The notes below the pieces were generated by a model. It worked only from the letters and a program-made list of their open reading frames with translations, did no database searches and was not told the origin of the DNA. The position numbers were made by a program, and so were the translations under genes. Shown piece by piece: positions 33,198-44,497 of a stretch of DNA of 50,687 nt. The DNA lies in contig CADCUZ010000019.1 in assembly GCA_902806015.1 (NCBI GenBank), forward strand, positions 1-50,687. Reading direction: 5' to 3'. This DNA comes from an uncultured Rubrobacteraceae bacterium (GTDB taxonomy: Bacteria > Actinomycetota > Rubrobacteria > Rubrobacterales > Rubrobacteraceae). Every line of letters begins with the position of its first letter. Position 1 is the stretch's first letter.

Positions 33198-34552
33198 GAA
33201 GCCTCCTCCTCGCGGTAGAGTCCCAGAGCCCGGTCTACGAACGCCCCCGCCGAGCCGAGGTAGCCCGCCGGGTCGAGCGCGGCGTCTATCTCCCCTTCGG
33301 AGAGCACCTCGCGGGTTCGTTCGTCTTGCAGCAGCTCCTCGCGCAAGCGCCCGTCGTTCCTCAGCGCCCGGCGGCAGGCGGCCTCGACGAGGTCGTGGGC
33401 CCTCAGGCGTCCGAGCTTCTCCGACGCGGCCGTGGTTACGTTCTCCGCGAGAAGCATGCCCCCCGTGGCGTCGAGGTTCTCCCGCATCTTCTCCGGGTGG
33501 ACCTCCAGACCCCCCGTCGCCTCGCGGACGTTGGCGGCGGCCCCGCCGGCGAGTGCGAGGGCATCGGAGAGGGCCTCCCATTCAGAGTGCCAGGCGCCGG
33601 CGGCGCGTTCGTGCTCCTGGGGCATCGCGGCCTGGAGGGTGCGTGCCCCTTCCTGCACGCGGCGGGCGTTGGCGGCAGCGGTTACCGAGAGGATAGGGTT
33701 GCGTTTGTGGGGGAGGGTCGAGGAGCCGCCGCGGCCCTCGCCGGCGGGCTCGGCGGCCTCGCCAACCTCGGTCTGGGCCATAAGTATGATGTCTTGGGAG
33801 ATCTTGGCGAGGACGCCCGCCAGAACCGAGAGCGCGTTGCCGATGTTCGCGAGCCTTGTGCGGTCCGTGTGCCAGGGGACAGGCGGCTCGGCCAGGGCCA
33901 ACTCCAACGCGAACTCCCGCAGGATCGGTAGGCCGGAATCCCCGAGCGAGGCGAGCGTCCCGGCGGCCCCGCCGAGTTGGGCGGCGAGCCCGGAGCCCCG
34001 CACCTCGCGCAGCCTCCGCCGCGCCTCCAGGACGGAGACGAGCCAGCCCGCCGCCTTGAGCCCGAAGGTCGTCGGGAGGGCCTGCTGCAGGAGCGTCCGG
34101 CCCGACATGGGGGTATCGCGGTGCCCTTCCGCGAGCCGGGCGCACGCATGTGCGATGCCGTCCACCTCGTCGAGGATGAGGTCCAAAGACCGTCGGCAGA
34201 CCAGCATCGCTGCGGTGTCCATGACGTCCTGGCTCGTCGCGCCCCTATGGACGTGGCGGGCGGCGTCTTCTGAGGTGGTCTTCGAAACCTCTTCGGTCAG
34301 GGCCCGCACGAGCGCGGGGACGGGGTTGCCGGCGGCGCGTCCCCTTTGCCCGATCTCCCATGGGTCCAAAAGGTCGGCGTCGCAAAGGCGGGCGATGGAG
34401 TCGGCGGCCTCGGGAGGGATCAGGCCGACGCGCGCCTGCGCGGTGGCGAGCGCCGCCTCCGCGTCGAGCATCGCCTGCAGCCAGGCTCTCCCCGAAACGG
34501 CCTTCAGAAATGCGTCCGGGACGAAGATCGGGCCGAAAAGGTCCCCGCTCAT
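33194..34552 (-). CDS. pcaB: 3-carboxy-cis,cis-muconate cycloisomerase
   Basis: A 452-residue member of the fumarase/aspartase superfamily. The signature GSSTLPHKRNP (277-287) contains the catalytic serine loop, and HRGATSQDVMDTA (102-114) and the GRTLLQQALP segment (151-160) are the other two conserved regions. The length fits bacterial PcaB. It cyclises 3-carboxymuconate to 4-carboxymuconolactone. The ATG at 34552 overlaps the pcaG stop (ATGA) and its own stop overlaps the pcaD start (TTGA), giving an unbroken coupled chain pcaH-G-B-D-C. Confidence 0.92.
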   Translation of the reverse strand: MSGDLFGPIFVPDAFLKAVSGRAWLQAMLDAEAALATAQARVGLIPPEAADSIARLCDADLLDPWEIGQRGRAAGNPVPALVRALTEEVSKTTSEDAARHVHRGATSQDVMDTAAMLVCRRSLDLILDEVDGIAHACARLAEGHRDTPMSGRTLLQQALPTTFGLKAAGWLVSVLEARRRLREVRGSGLAAQLGGAAGTLASLGDSGLPILREFALELALAEPPVPWHTDRTRLANIGNALSVLAGVLAKISQDIILMAQTEVGEAAEPAGEGRGGSSTLPHKRNPILSVTAAANARRVQEGARTLQAAMPQEHERAAGAWHSEWEALSDALALAGGAAANVREATGGLEVHPEKMRENLDATGGMLLAENVTTAASEKLGRLRAHDLVEAACRRALRNDGRLREELLQDERTREVLSEGEIDAALDPAGYLGSAGAFVDRALGLYREEEAS

Positions 34553-35100
34553 CCCGCGAGCTCGAAGAACGCCGTCTGCCCCTCGCCCTGCAGGCGCACG
34601 TCGAAGCGGTAGGATCCGCCCCCCTCGTCGCGGGCGACGAGGGTTTCCCTCAGCCCGGCATCCTCTATGGAGGAGAGCACGGGATCTTCGGCGTTGGCTT
34701 CCCCTTCGTCGGGGAAATAGACGCGGGTGACGAGGCGCTTGAGCAGGCCGCGGGCGAAGACCGAGACGTTGGCGTGCGGGGCCTGGGGGGTCCCGTCCAG
34801 GCCTGGGACCGGGCCCGGCTTTATCGTGACGAAGGAGAACCTCCCGCGGGCATCGGTCCCCGAGCGGCCGAAGCCGGAGAAGTCGTCGTCGGGGCCGTAG
34901 CGGCCTGCGGCGTCGGGCTGCCAGAGTTCCAGCATCGCGTCGGACACGGGATCTCCCGCCCCGTCGTAGACGACGCCCACTATCTTTATGGCCCGGGGGT
35001 GATCCGGTCCGACCAGCCCGGAGCGGTCCCTGTCTAGGAGCGCGTCGTGGAAAAAGGGGCCTATGGTCTGCGAGGGTGTGGGCCCGGGCTCGGAGCTCAC
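34549..35100 (-). CDS. pcaG: Protocatechuate 3,4-dioxygenase alpha subunit
   Basis: A 183-residue intradiol dioxygenase alpha chain. It starts PTPSQTIGPFFHDALL, continues with VYDGAGDPVSDAMLELWQPDAAGRYG and FSGFGRSGTDARGRFSFVTIKPG, and lacks the four iron ligands found in the beta chain, as expected of PcaG. With PcaH it cleaves the ring of protocatechuate between the hydroxyls. The GTG at 35100 overlaps the pcaH stop. Confidence 0.93.
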   Translation of the reverse strand: MSSEPGPTPSQTIGPFFHDALLDRDRSGLVGPDHPRAIKIVGVVYDGAGDPVSDAMLELWQPDAAGRYGPDDDFSGFGRSGTDARGRFSFVTIKPGPVPGLDGTPQAPHANVSVFARGLLKRLVTRVYFPDEGEANAEDPVLSSIEDAGLRETLVARDEGGGSYRFDVRLQGEGQTAFFELAG

Positions 35101-35801
35101 GCGTGCGGTCCCTCGAGCGGGTTGGCGTCGCGGCCCTCAAGGACGATGTCGAAGCGGTAGCCGAGGGCCCACTCCGGCTCGGTCTTTTCGAGGTCGAAGC
35201 GGGAGACCAGGCGCTGGCGGGCCTTAGTATCCCGCACGGACTGGAAGATAGGGTCGTGCTCGAAGAGCGGGTCGCCGGGGAAGTACATCTGGGTGATGAG
35301 CCGGCTCCTGAAGGCGGGGCCGAAGAGCGAAAAGTGTATGTGGGCCGGGCGCCAGGCGTTGTCGTGGTTCTTCCACGGGTACGCCCCCGGCCTGACCGTG
35401 ACGAAGCGGTAGCGGCCCTCGTCGTCGGTGAGGCACCGGCCCGCGCCGGAGAAATTCGGGTCCAGCGGGGCGGGGTGTTGGTCCCCCTTATGAGTGTAGC
35501 GGCCCGCGGCGTTCGCCTGCCAGACCTCGACGAGGCCGTCTCGCACCGGGCGTCCATCGCCGTCCAGGACGCGGCCGGTGACGATGATCCTCTCCCCCAA
35601 AGGCTCGCCCCCGTGCTGGCGCGTCAGGTCGTTGTCCAGCTCCCCCACCATGCCCCTCCCGTAGGCCGGGCCCGCGATGTTCGATAAGGCCCTCGGCAGG
35701 ATGATGAGCGGCTCCTTCGGCGCCCGCAGGCGCGTGGACTTGTAATCCGCGTAGAGATAAGGCGGGTGTCCGGCGGCCTCTCGCGTGGTCTGCTGACTCA
35801 T
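35097..35801 (-). CDS. pcaH: Protocatechuate 3,4-dioxygenase beta subunit
   Basis: A 234-residue catalytic chain. The non-haem Fe(III) ligands are visible as Y102 (GRYTHKG), Y141 (PGAYPWKN) and H154/H156 (RPAHIHFSLFG). The N-terminal PKEPLIILPRALSNIAGPAYG is typical of PcaH. The enzyme converts protocatechuate and O2 to 3-carboxy-cis,cis-muconate. The ATG has AGGAGGAGAGG just upstream, the strongest ribosome site of the operon, which marks pcaH as the first intact gene after the pcaI/pcaF deletion scar. Confidence 0.94.
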   Translation of the reverse strand: MSQQTTREAAGHPPYLYADYKSTRLRAPKEPLIILPRALSNIAGPAYGRGMVGELDNDLTRQHGGEPLGERIIVTGRVLDGDGRPVRDGLVEVWQANAAGRYTHKGDQHPAPLDPNFSGAGRCLTDDEGRYRFVTVRPGAYPWKNHDNAWRPAHIHFSLFGPAFRSRLITQMYFPGDPLFEHDPIFQSVRDTKARQRLVSRFDLEKTEPEWALGYRFDIVLEGRDANPLEGPHA

Positions 35802-35815
35802 CCTCTCCTCCTATC

Positions 35816-36245
35816 TTACGCCACCTTCTCGACGACCATCGCGATACCCTGTCCGACGCCGATGCACATGGTGGCGAGGGACGGCGAACGGCAGGTTCGA
35901 GGCGCCCGCGACGTAGCGGTTGGCCATGCCGGCGTGGGAGTGCTCCTCTATCTCCAAGGGAGCGGGCCATCCGTTCTCGACGGCGTCGCGGAAACGGTGC
36001 AGGGAGCCCATGCTGGGGTTGCCGGCCCAGGAGAAGACGAGTTTCCTCGCGCAGCCCATGCCGATCATCTGGTCGTAGATCAGGTCGGGCGTCATCCGGA
36101 TCAGGGTCAGGTCTTTGCGTCCCTGGCGGATGATCTTGTGCGCCGCGACGGTGGGTATGAGGTGCGTGAAGACTTCGAGCGCGACGGAGTCCCCATCCCG
36201 CACGAGCTCCGCGACCGCCTCGCGCAAATGGGTCACATGGGTCAA
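35816..36245 (-). pseudogene. Deletion scar joining the 5' end of a pcaI-like gene to the 3' end of a pcaF-like gene
   Basis: From the codon at 36245 (MTHVTHLREAVAELVRDGDS) about 119 residues match the N-terminal part of a CoA-transferase alpha subunit (3-oxoadipate:succinyl-CoA transferase/GctA type): ALEVFTHLIPTVAAHKIIRQG, LIRMTPDLIYDQMIGMG, and GMANRYVAGASNLPFAV. Around 35885-35889 this stops, and in the next frame PSLATMCIGVGQGIAMVVEKVA and a TAA (35816-35818) follow, which is the C-terminus of a thiolase (SLATMCIGVGQG is the conserved thiolase end with its active-site Cys). The rest of the alpha subunit, the beta subunit and almost all of the thiolase are absent. One deletion in an ancestral pcaI-J-F order explains this simply. 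Confidence 0.8.
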
Positions 36246-36335
36246 CTGCCGGCCTCCTTTTCGGGTGCATCTCCTAACCGGGCCTCAAAAGCACGACCGC
36301 CGTCGCGTCCTTCATCGCGCGGCACCCCGCCGGGC

Positions 36336-36695
36336 TCACCGGGCACCGGCCGCCCTTCCGGGTTTCCGCCCCGCCCAGAGCCCCTTCGGCCCGCGAAACG
36401 ACACGTTCGGGTCGAACTCGAAGCCGCTCGTCGGGCGGGGATAGCCGCGGGTCGGGCAGCCCCCGCGCGAGAAGTTCGAAGGCGACGCGGGACTCCAGGC
36501 GGGCCTACGGGGCACCGTGGCAGAAGGGGATGTCGTGGCTGAAGGCGAGGTGTTTTGTTGGCACTTGAGCGGCGGATGTCGAAGGCGTCGGGGGCCTCGA
36601 AGGCCTTCTCGTCGCGGTTGGCCGAGGCGAGGAGCAGCGCGAGCCTCGCGCCCTACGGGACCTCGACGCCCGAAATTCTCCACGGGCCTCGTCGT
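36336..36695 (-). pseudogene. Relic of a cytochrome P450 C-terminus
   Basis: Successive frames spell the last third of a bacterial P450: EISGVEVP, a stop, then ARLALLLASANRDEKAFEAPDAFDIRR; HLAFSHDIPFCHGAP, which is the haem-cysteine loop (FxxGxxxCxG in intact enzymes, here with Asp for the first Gly), directly followed by an in-frame TAG; then ARLESRVAFELLARGLPDPRL; and FEFDPNVSFRGPKGLW at the end. Two stops and two frame changes in 350 bases, with the N-terminal two thirds absent, show decay. It lies between pobA and the pcaI/pcaF scar. Confidence 0.75.
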
Positions 36696-36749
36696 CGAGC
36701 GGCCAGGAGGGCCTGGCTCATGGCCCTCCCATTCTCCCTGGCCCGCCTG

Positions 36750-39390
<2,641 letters not shown>

Positions 39391-39641
39391 ACCGCCGGCC
39401 CGCGCAAGCCTAACGATGCTCGACCGCTCGTCTACCGGGCGTCCGTCCCTTTTACCCGCTTTTCCTTGCCCGGTATTCTGACCACCACCGCGGCGCGTGT
39501 CCAACCCCGGATAAGCGCCACGAACCCTTGATCTCGGAACCAGCGGTTTCGGCCGCGTTGGTCGGGATCACACGGGGCGTTTGCAAGTGGCCCCCTGGGG
39601 TTTAGTCTGTAGTTGTGTTTTGCACCTAGTGAGGAAGTGCT

Positions 39642-40103
39642 ATGTTCCCGACAAGAATCCTGGTTGCGACGGACGCCCCCGATGAGGCGTACCCGGCGGT
39701 GGAGCTGGCGAACGGCACCACCTCGGAGTTGCAGGTGGTGTTCGTGGTATCCACGGCGCCGGAGTTACCCTACCCCAAACTCATCGCGAAGGAGCGGAAC
39801 GAGGCCTACCTGGAGCAAAAGCGGTTGGGCGAGCTCGGGCTTCTGCAGCACCAGGCGAGGCGCGTGGAAGAGATGGGGGGAAGGGTGGCCGTCTCCCATT
39901 ATAGGGAGGGGAACCCGGAGCGAGAGGTGGTCAAGCTCGGCCGGGAGATCGGTGCCGGCCTGATCGTGACGGGCGGCCGGAGGCGCCCGTGGTTCGTGCG
40001 CATCTTCGGACCCGGCTTCTCCACCAAGGTCTCCCGCAAAGCGGACCGCCTGGTCCTGGTGGTCGGCAAGCAGGGGCTACAGAACTCGGCAGTACCGAAG
40101 TAG
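39642..40103 (+). CDS. Universal stress protein (UspA family)
   Basis: A 153-residue single-domain Usp. It starts TRILVATDAPDEAYPAVELA and carries a central ...EVVKLGREIGAGLIVTGGRRRPWFVRIFGPGFSTKVSRKADRLVLVV region in which the usual G-2x-G-9x-G-S/T nucleotide motif is only partly kept (GGRRRPW...GPGFST), so ATP binding is possible but uncertain. An ATG at 39642 follows GAGGAAG. It is a free-standing gene with about 250 bases of non-coding sequence upstream and no recognised partner. Confidence 0.85.
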   Translation: MFPTRILVATDAPDEAYPAVELANGTTSELQVVFVVSTAPELPYPKLIAKERNEAYLEQKRLGELGLLQHQARRVEEMGGRVAVSHYREGNPEREVVKLGREIGAGLIVTGGRRRPWFVRIFGPGFSTKVSRKADRLVLVVGKQGLQNSAVPK

Positions 40104-40395
40104 CGAACGACTGGCAGGCACGTAACGCCTTCCCTCTGGGCACGCCTCCTCCGAAAGCTCTCGCCGCGCGTCCCCGAGGCGACAGACGTGGCGTCGAAGG
40201 CGGGCGAGGCCCGAAGGTCCAGGAAACTTCCGCCCACCGGCCCCCATGGCCTTATGGGGTAGTGCTTTGTCTCGGGCCAATCGCCTGCCTCGTGCCGTGT
40301 TTCCGGATGATGTGTCACCCTTCTCGTCCTTACCAGGAGTAGGTGCGGCGGGGCGGCCCGGCTGCGCGGACCACCGCTATAGAATACGCACGAAG

Positions 40396-40720
40396 ATGAG
40401 CACAAAAGCCTATTCAGACGAGGGTACCTCGAGGTTGTCTCGGCCAACTTCGACGCCCGCGCCGGCATCGCATCTCGCGCTCAAGACCGACATCGTCGTC
40501 ATTGGGGCCGGCCAGGCCGGTCTGTCCTCGGCGTACACCTCAAGAAGCGCGGGCTGGCGCCAAGCCGAAAGTTCCTTGTGCTGGATCAGTCGTCACGGGC
40601 GGGTGGTGCCTTGCAGTTCCGCTGGCCTCGGCTGGGACCTCGGGAGCAGTTCGAAACCCGTTTGCCCGGCACCGACAAGCCCGTCGGGGGCGTGTCCGCG
40701 CGTTCCGGGAGCCGGCCTAG
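40396..40720 (+). pseudogene. 5' relic of a flavin-containing monooxygenase-like gene
   Basis: An ATG at 40396 opens MSTKAYSDEGTSRLSRP and reaches the FAD/NAD-binding strand TDIVVIGAGQAGLSSAY. One base is missing near 40536, after which another frame continues as LKKRGLAPSRKFLVLDQ and then, with a further shift, SSRAGGALQFRWPRLG. This is the N-terminal ~80 residues of a class B-like flavin monooxygenase; the rest is gone because the aroE gene follows at once on the other strand. Frameshifts and truncation make it non-functional. Confidence 0.65.
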
Positions 40721-41553
40721 GAGAGGGCCTCGTCCATCGCGGCGACGTTCGGTTGCCGGCCGGTCCAGAGCCTCTGGGCCAGGACGCCCTGGTAGAGCAG
40801 CATCCGCTGCCCGGTGACTACGTTGGCGCCCCGTTCGCGGGCCTGCCGGACGAGCGCCGTCTCCGCTCCGGGGCGGTAGACCGCGTCCACGAGCGCCGTC
40901 TTCTCGTCCAGGTATTCCGGGGGGAGCGGCAGGGGATCGCCGTCCCCCATACCGAGGGGCGTGGCGTTCAAGATCACCGGCGCGTGGACGGTCCGTTCGT
41001 CCAGCGCACCGGTGGGGTGGACTTCGATCCCAACCTTCTTGCTCGCCTTGCGTAGCTTGCCCGCCAGCGCGCCGGCATGTTCGAGGTTGCGGTTGATGAT
41101 GTAGAGTTCCCCGATGCCCTCGTCGCAGAACGCGGCGGCAATGGACGCCGCGGCACCGCCGGCTCCCAGAAGCACGACGCCCTGCCCCTCGAGCCTTATG
41201 CCGGCCTCCCTGCAAGCCTCCACCATGCCGGGACCGTCGGTGTTGAAGCCGCGGAGTTTCTGGCCCTCGATCACCACGGTGTTGACGGCGCCCGAGATAT
41301 CGGCCCCCTCGTCCAGCTCGTCCACGAGCGGGATCATCGCCCGCTTGTGGGGCATGGTGACGTTGAGGCCCCGGAGCCCGAGGGCCGCCGCACCCCGGAC
41401 CGCCGCGGGCAGGTCGTCCGCCCCCACGTTCAGGGCCACGTAGACAAAGTCCAGGCCGTCGGCGGCGAAGGCGGCGTTGTGCATAGCCGGGCTCAGGCTG
41501 TGGACCACCGGGTCCCCGATCAGGGCCAGCAGTTTTGTCTTTCCACCGATCAC
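40717..41553 (-). CDS. aroE: Shikimate dehydrogenase (AroE family)
   Basis: A 278-residue NADP-dependent shikimate 5-dehydrogenase. Substrate Ser19 and Ser21 are in HSLSPAMHNAAF, the catalytic K70 in LNVTMPHK and D106 in FNTDGPGM; the dinucleotide motif GAGGAA spans 130-135. It reduces 3-dehydroshikimate in aromatic amino acid synthesis; quinate/shikimate variants also exist and the catabolic neighbourhood leaves that open. The frame is open to an ATG at 41607, but the GTG at 41553 has GGGAG seven bases upstream and begins just before the first strand, so it is preferred. The gene stands alone between two relics. Confidence 0.9.
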   Translation of the reverse strand: MIGGKTKLLALIGDPVVHSLSPAMHNAAFAADGLDFVYVALNVGADDLPAAVRGAAALGLRGLNVTMPHKRAMIPLVDELDEGADISGAVNTVVIEGQKLRGFNTDGPGMVEACREAGIRLEGQGVVLLGAGGAAASIAAAFCDEGIGELYIINRNLEHAGALAGKLRKASKKVGIEVHPTGALDERTVHAPVILNATPLGMGDGDPLPLPPEYLDEKTALVDAVYRPGAETALVRQARERGANVVTGQRMLLYQGVLAQRLWTGRQPNVAAMDEALS

Positions 41554-41819
41554 CCTCGCGCTCCCGCCGAATGGTCCGTCTTTCCCAACACGCCGACCAT
41601 CATACATAACCTTACCCGACCCCCGGTTCCAAGACGGGGCGCATGTATGCGGATCAGGTCACCTCAATAACACCGGTCGACGCAACTTCGTGATCCTGCA
41701 TGTACTCCTTCGACGCGGAAGATCAGGACGCGACGAGCACTTCGCACTGCGTTGCGTACAGTTCACGATACAGACCGTGCGGGTTCACGAGCTCCCCGCG
41801 TGCGTGCCGCGTTCGACGA

Positions 41820-42116
41820 TGCGTCCCCTATCGAGTACCAGGAGGTCGAGAGGGAGGCCCGTAGTTTCTCGGCCGGCAGGCCGAAGCGGTCTCGTCCGCC
41901 GGCGGCAAGGTTGGGGGTACGCACCTCGCGTCCGGAAACGCGCCCGCCGAGATCGTCAAGCTCGCCGAGGAGATAGGCGCCGGCCTGACGGTCCTCGGCA
42001 GCCGGGGCCTGGGCGGCGTGCGCCGGGCAATGATGGGGAGCGTCTCCAACTCGGTGGTCTGCCACGCCCACAACCCGGTCCTCGTCGTGCGCGAAGATCA
42101 AGGCCAGACCGCGTAG
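41820..42116 (+). pseudogene. Truncated universal stress protein relic
   Basis: A frame ending in a TAG at 42114-42116 spells the C-terminal half of a Usp: GGKVGGTHLASGNAPAEIVKLAEEIGAGLTVLGS, then RGLGGVRRAMMGSVSNSVVCHAHNPVLVV, with the full G-2x-G-9x-G-S nucleotide motif. Upstream a piece EYQEVEREARS lies in another frame, and no N-terminal half or start codon can be found. The ~210 bases between aroE and this relic show nothing coding. It may be the remains of a second Usp related to the one at 39642. Confidence 0.7.
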
Positions 42117-42233
42117 CGCACCCGCCAGGACCAAGCCCAACACGCTCCAGCCGCCTCCTGGTCTCCGACGACGAGGCCGGCGGCCTCTCTCGCTTCCGCC
42201 CGGCGCCGCTCCGGCGGGCGCCGGGCCGTCCGG

Positions 42234-42527
42234 TCAGCGGTTGGCGGCCCGTTCGGCGCGGCGGCGGGGGGAGGCGAGGGTCATGCCCAGGATGACGCAC
42301 CCCGAGACCACCATTACCAGGCCCCACCAGAGATTGATGTTGAAGCCGACGTTCCCCTGGGCCTGCTGCCCTGATGAGATCAGCCCGGCCAGGACAAGCG
42401 TGACGCCGAAAATCAGGACGATGGCCGCGATGTAGAAGCCTATCGCCATGGAGTGGTTCGTGCCGGAGTGCTCCGCCACCCTCTCCTCTTCCCCGTACTC
42501 ATGGTGTTCCTCGCGATGTTCGGGCAT
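42234..42527 (-). CDS. Small membrane protein following the SSS symporter
   Basis: A 97-residue protein. Residues 1-26 are His/Glu-rich and charged (EHREEHHEYGEEERVAEH), then two hydrophobic helices follow (28-50 and about 62-84) separated by an SGQQAQGNVGFN loop, with a basic tail. It starts at an ATG 9 bases after the stop of the symporter gene, so the two form one transcript. It is reminiscent of small auxiliary subunits seen beside sodium/solute symporters, but I do not recognise the family. Confidence 0.75.
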   Translation of the reverse strand: MPEHREEHHEYGEEERVAEHSGTNHSMAIGFYIAAIVLIFGVTLVLAGLISSGQQAQGNVGFNINLWWGLVMVVSGCVILGMTLASPRRRAERAANR

Positions 42528-42536
42528 GCTCTCCTC

Positions 42537-44153
42537 CTAGAAAAAGTAGATGTTCAGGACCAGGGTCATGGCGAGCACGATGACCGCGAGGATCCACGGC
42601 TTCTTGTACCAGGCCTCCTCTCTGACCTCCTTCTGCTCGGTCAGGCCCCACACGATGCCGCGCAGCTCCGAATCGGGCTTGGGTTGGGTGACGAGGGAGA
42701 CCGCGATGGTCACGACGACGCACACGACCCAGGCCCAAATGGCGCGGTACATGGAGGCGCCGACCGAGCTGTCCAGCGAGATGAGGTACAGGACCACGCC
42801 GGTCACCGTCCCCGAGAAGAGCCCGAAGAAGCCACCCCAGCCCGTCGAGCGGCGCCAGAACATCCCGAGAAGGAAAGTCCCGAACAGCGGCGCCAGGAAG
42901 ATGCCGTGCAAGAGCTGCACGTAGTCGATGATGCTCGCGAAGCCGAGCACCAGGTACGCCGCGAGCACGCTCAGGGCTACGCCCGCTACGGTGGCTATGC
43001 GGCCCACGTTAAGGTAGTGGCGGTCGGGGGCGTCTCGGTTGATGTACGCCTTGTAGATGTCGTAGGTCCAGACGGTGTTAAAGGCCGTAACGTTGCCAGC
43101 CATCCCGCTCATGAACGCGGCGAGCAGCGCCGTCAGGCCGACCCCGAGCATCCCGGTGGGGAAGTAGTAGGCCATCGCGTAGGGGACGGCCATGTTGTAG
43201 TTATCCTCGCCGAGGTTCGGGAGGATGGAGAGGATGATCAGGCCTGGGAAGATCGCCAGCACCCCGTACATGAGCTTGGGGAACGCCGCGATGAGCGGGG
43301 TCCTCTGCGCCGCGGCCTCGTCCTCGGCCGCCAGCGCCCGCTGCACGACCAGAAAGTCCGTGCACCAGTAGCCGAAGCTCTGCACGAACCCGAGGCCGAA
43401 CACGATGGCGAACCAATGCACGGCCATCGGGTTGTCTGTCGAGCCCGTGTTGGCCCAAGCGTGGAAAAAGTCCGCCTGGCCTATGGACTCCCGCAGGCCG
43501 GAGAGGCCACCGACGTCGATCAGGCCGAAGATCACGAGCGGCACTAGCCCGAGCGTGATCAGGAAGAACTGCAAGACCTCGTTGTAGATCGAGGAGGAGA
43601 GGCCGCCCAAGGTCACGTAACCGAGCACTATCCCAGCCGAGAGGATGATGCTCGCCGTGAGCGACCAGCCGAGGAGCAACTGGAAGACGATCGCCATCGC
43701 GTACATATTTATGCCAGAGAGCAGGACCATGAAGATGGCGAACAGGATGGCATTGAACCCGCGCGTCGCCTCGTTGTAGCGGAGCTTCAGGAAGCCAGGG
43801 ACGGAGTGGACCCGGCTCGCGTAGTAGAAGGGAATCATGAACAGGGCCACGAAGACCATTGCCGGGATCGCGCCGATCCAGTAGTAGTGGGACTGCATGA
43901 TCCCGTACTGCGCAGCCCCGGCGCCCATCCCCAGGATCTCGAGTGCCCCCAGGTTCGCCCCCAGGAAGGCGAGGCCCGTGATCCAGCTCGGCAAAGACCT
44001 CCCGGAGAGGAAGTAGTCCTCAGAGGTCTGCATCTTGTTCCTGAGCACGGCCCCGATGCCTAGCACGAACACGAAGTACACCCCGATGATGAAGTAATCG
44101 AGCCACGAGTCGTTGACCTGAACCAGCGACTGGAGGAACGCCAGATCTGCCAT
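42537..44153 (-). CDS. Sodium/solute symporter (SSS family)
   Basis: A 538-residue SSS/SGLT-type permease with about 13-14 hydrophobic helices. LSGRSLPSWITGLAFLGANLGALEILG and GFLKLRYNEATRGFNAILFA are conserved SSS elements, and FMSGMAGNVTAFNTVWTYDIYKAYI is the helix-8/9 Na+-site region with its G-x-x-x-x-x-N pattern. The substrate is not fixed by sequence; proximity to the inositol genes makes a sugar or cyclitol likely. In the GGAGATGGGAGAGATG start region the second ATG (44153) has the better spacing. A small membrane protein follows in the same operon. Confidence 0.88.
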   Translation of the reverse strand: MADLAFLQSLVQVNDSWLDYFIIGVYFVFVLGIGAVLRNKMQTSEDYFLSGRSLPSWITGLAFLGANLGALEILGMGAGAAQYGIMQSHYYWIGAIPAMVFVALFMIPFYYASRVHSVPGFLKLRYNEATRGFNAILFAIFMVLLSGINMYAMAIVFQLLLGWSLTASIILSAGIVLGYVTLGGLSSSIYNEVLQFFLITLGLVPLVIFGLIDVGGLSGLRESIGQADFFHAWANTGSTDNPMAVHWFAIVFGLGFVQSFGYWCTDFLVVQRALAAEDEAAAQRTPLIAAFPKLMYGVLAIFPGLIILSILPNLGEDNYNMAVPYAMAYYFPTGMLGVGLTALLAAFMSGMAGNVTAFNTVWTYDIYKAYINRDAPDRHYLNVGRIATVAGVALSVLAAYLVLGFASIIDYVQLLHGIFLAPLFGTFLLGMFWRRSTGWGGFFGLFSGTVTGVVLYLISLDSSVGASMYRAIWAWVVCVVVTIAVSLVTQPKPDSELRGIVWGLTEQKEVREEAWYKKPWILAVIVLAMTLVLNIYFF

Positions 44154-44497
44154 CTCTCCCATCTCCCCTCTTGACGCGGTTTCCCGTCCGCTATTCTCCT
44201 GATATCCCCATCTTGGCAGAGTTTCTCCCTATGGGTCAACCCGGAGATCGGCGGGGACCCGGTTTGCCACCGAACTTCTGCTCGACGCATACCCCGCGAT
44301 GCATACGTACTCCGGACCTAAGGCGGTTTCAGGCTTCGGGCTTCAGGTCTTGAGAGGTTTCATGGGAAACTGATGCGATCTGAGGTACCGTCCCATCATG
44401 CTTGGTCTTGTTCGGGCTGTAGGATATGCGTCACTCCGTTCGTCAGGAGGCCGGAACCTTTGCACCGTTTAACCAGCCGCACAGTCGCGTCACCTGC
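44154..44497. other. Leader region of the symporter operon, no gene
   Basis: About 340 bases between iolG and the symporter with no convincing coding frame on either strand. The part nearest the symporter holds the promoter candidate listed separately. The iolG stop is at the right end, so the region also serves as its 3' flank; no strong terminator hairpin was seen. Confidence 0.6.
44210..44239 (-). promoter_or_regulatory. Sigma-70-like promoter candidate of the symporter operon
   Basis: On the minus strand TTGACC (44234-44239) is separated by 18 bases from CAAGAT (44210-44215), about 57 bases before the start codon. The -35 box matches five of six consensus bases. The -10 is weak, as is common in this GC range. 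Confidence 0.4.

Noticed and set aside
35097..36270. Long antisense frames opposite pcaH and the pcaI scar
   Set aside because: High GC keeps non-coding frames open; their translations are Arg/Pro/Ala-rich and have no motifs.
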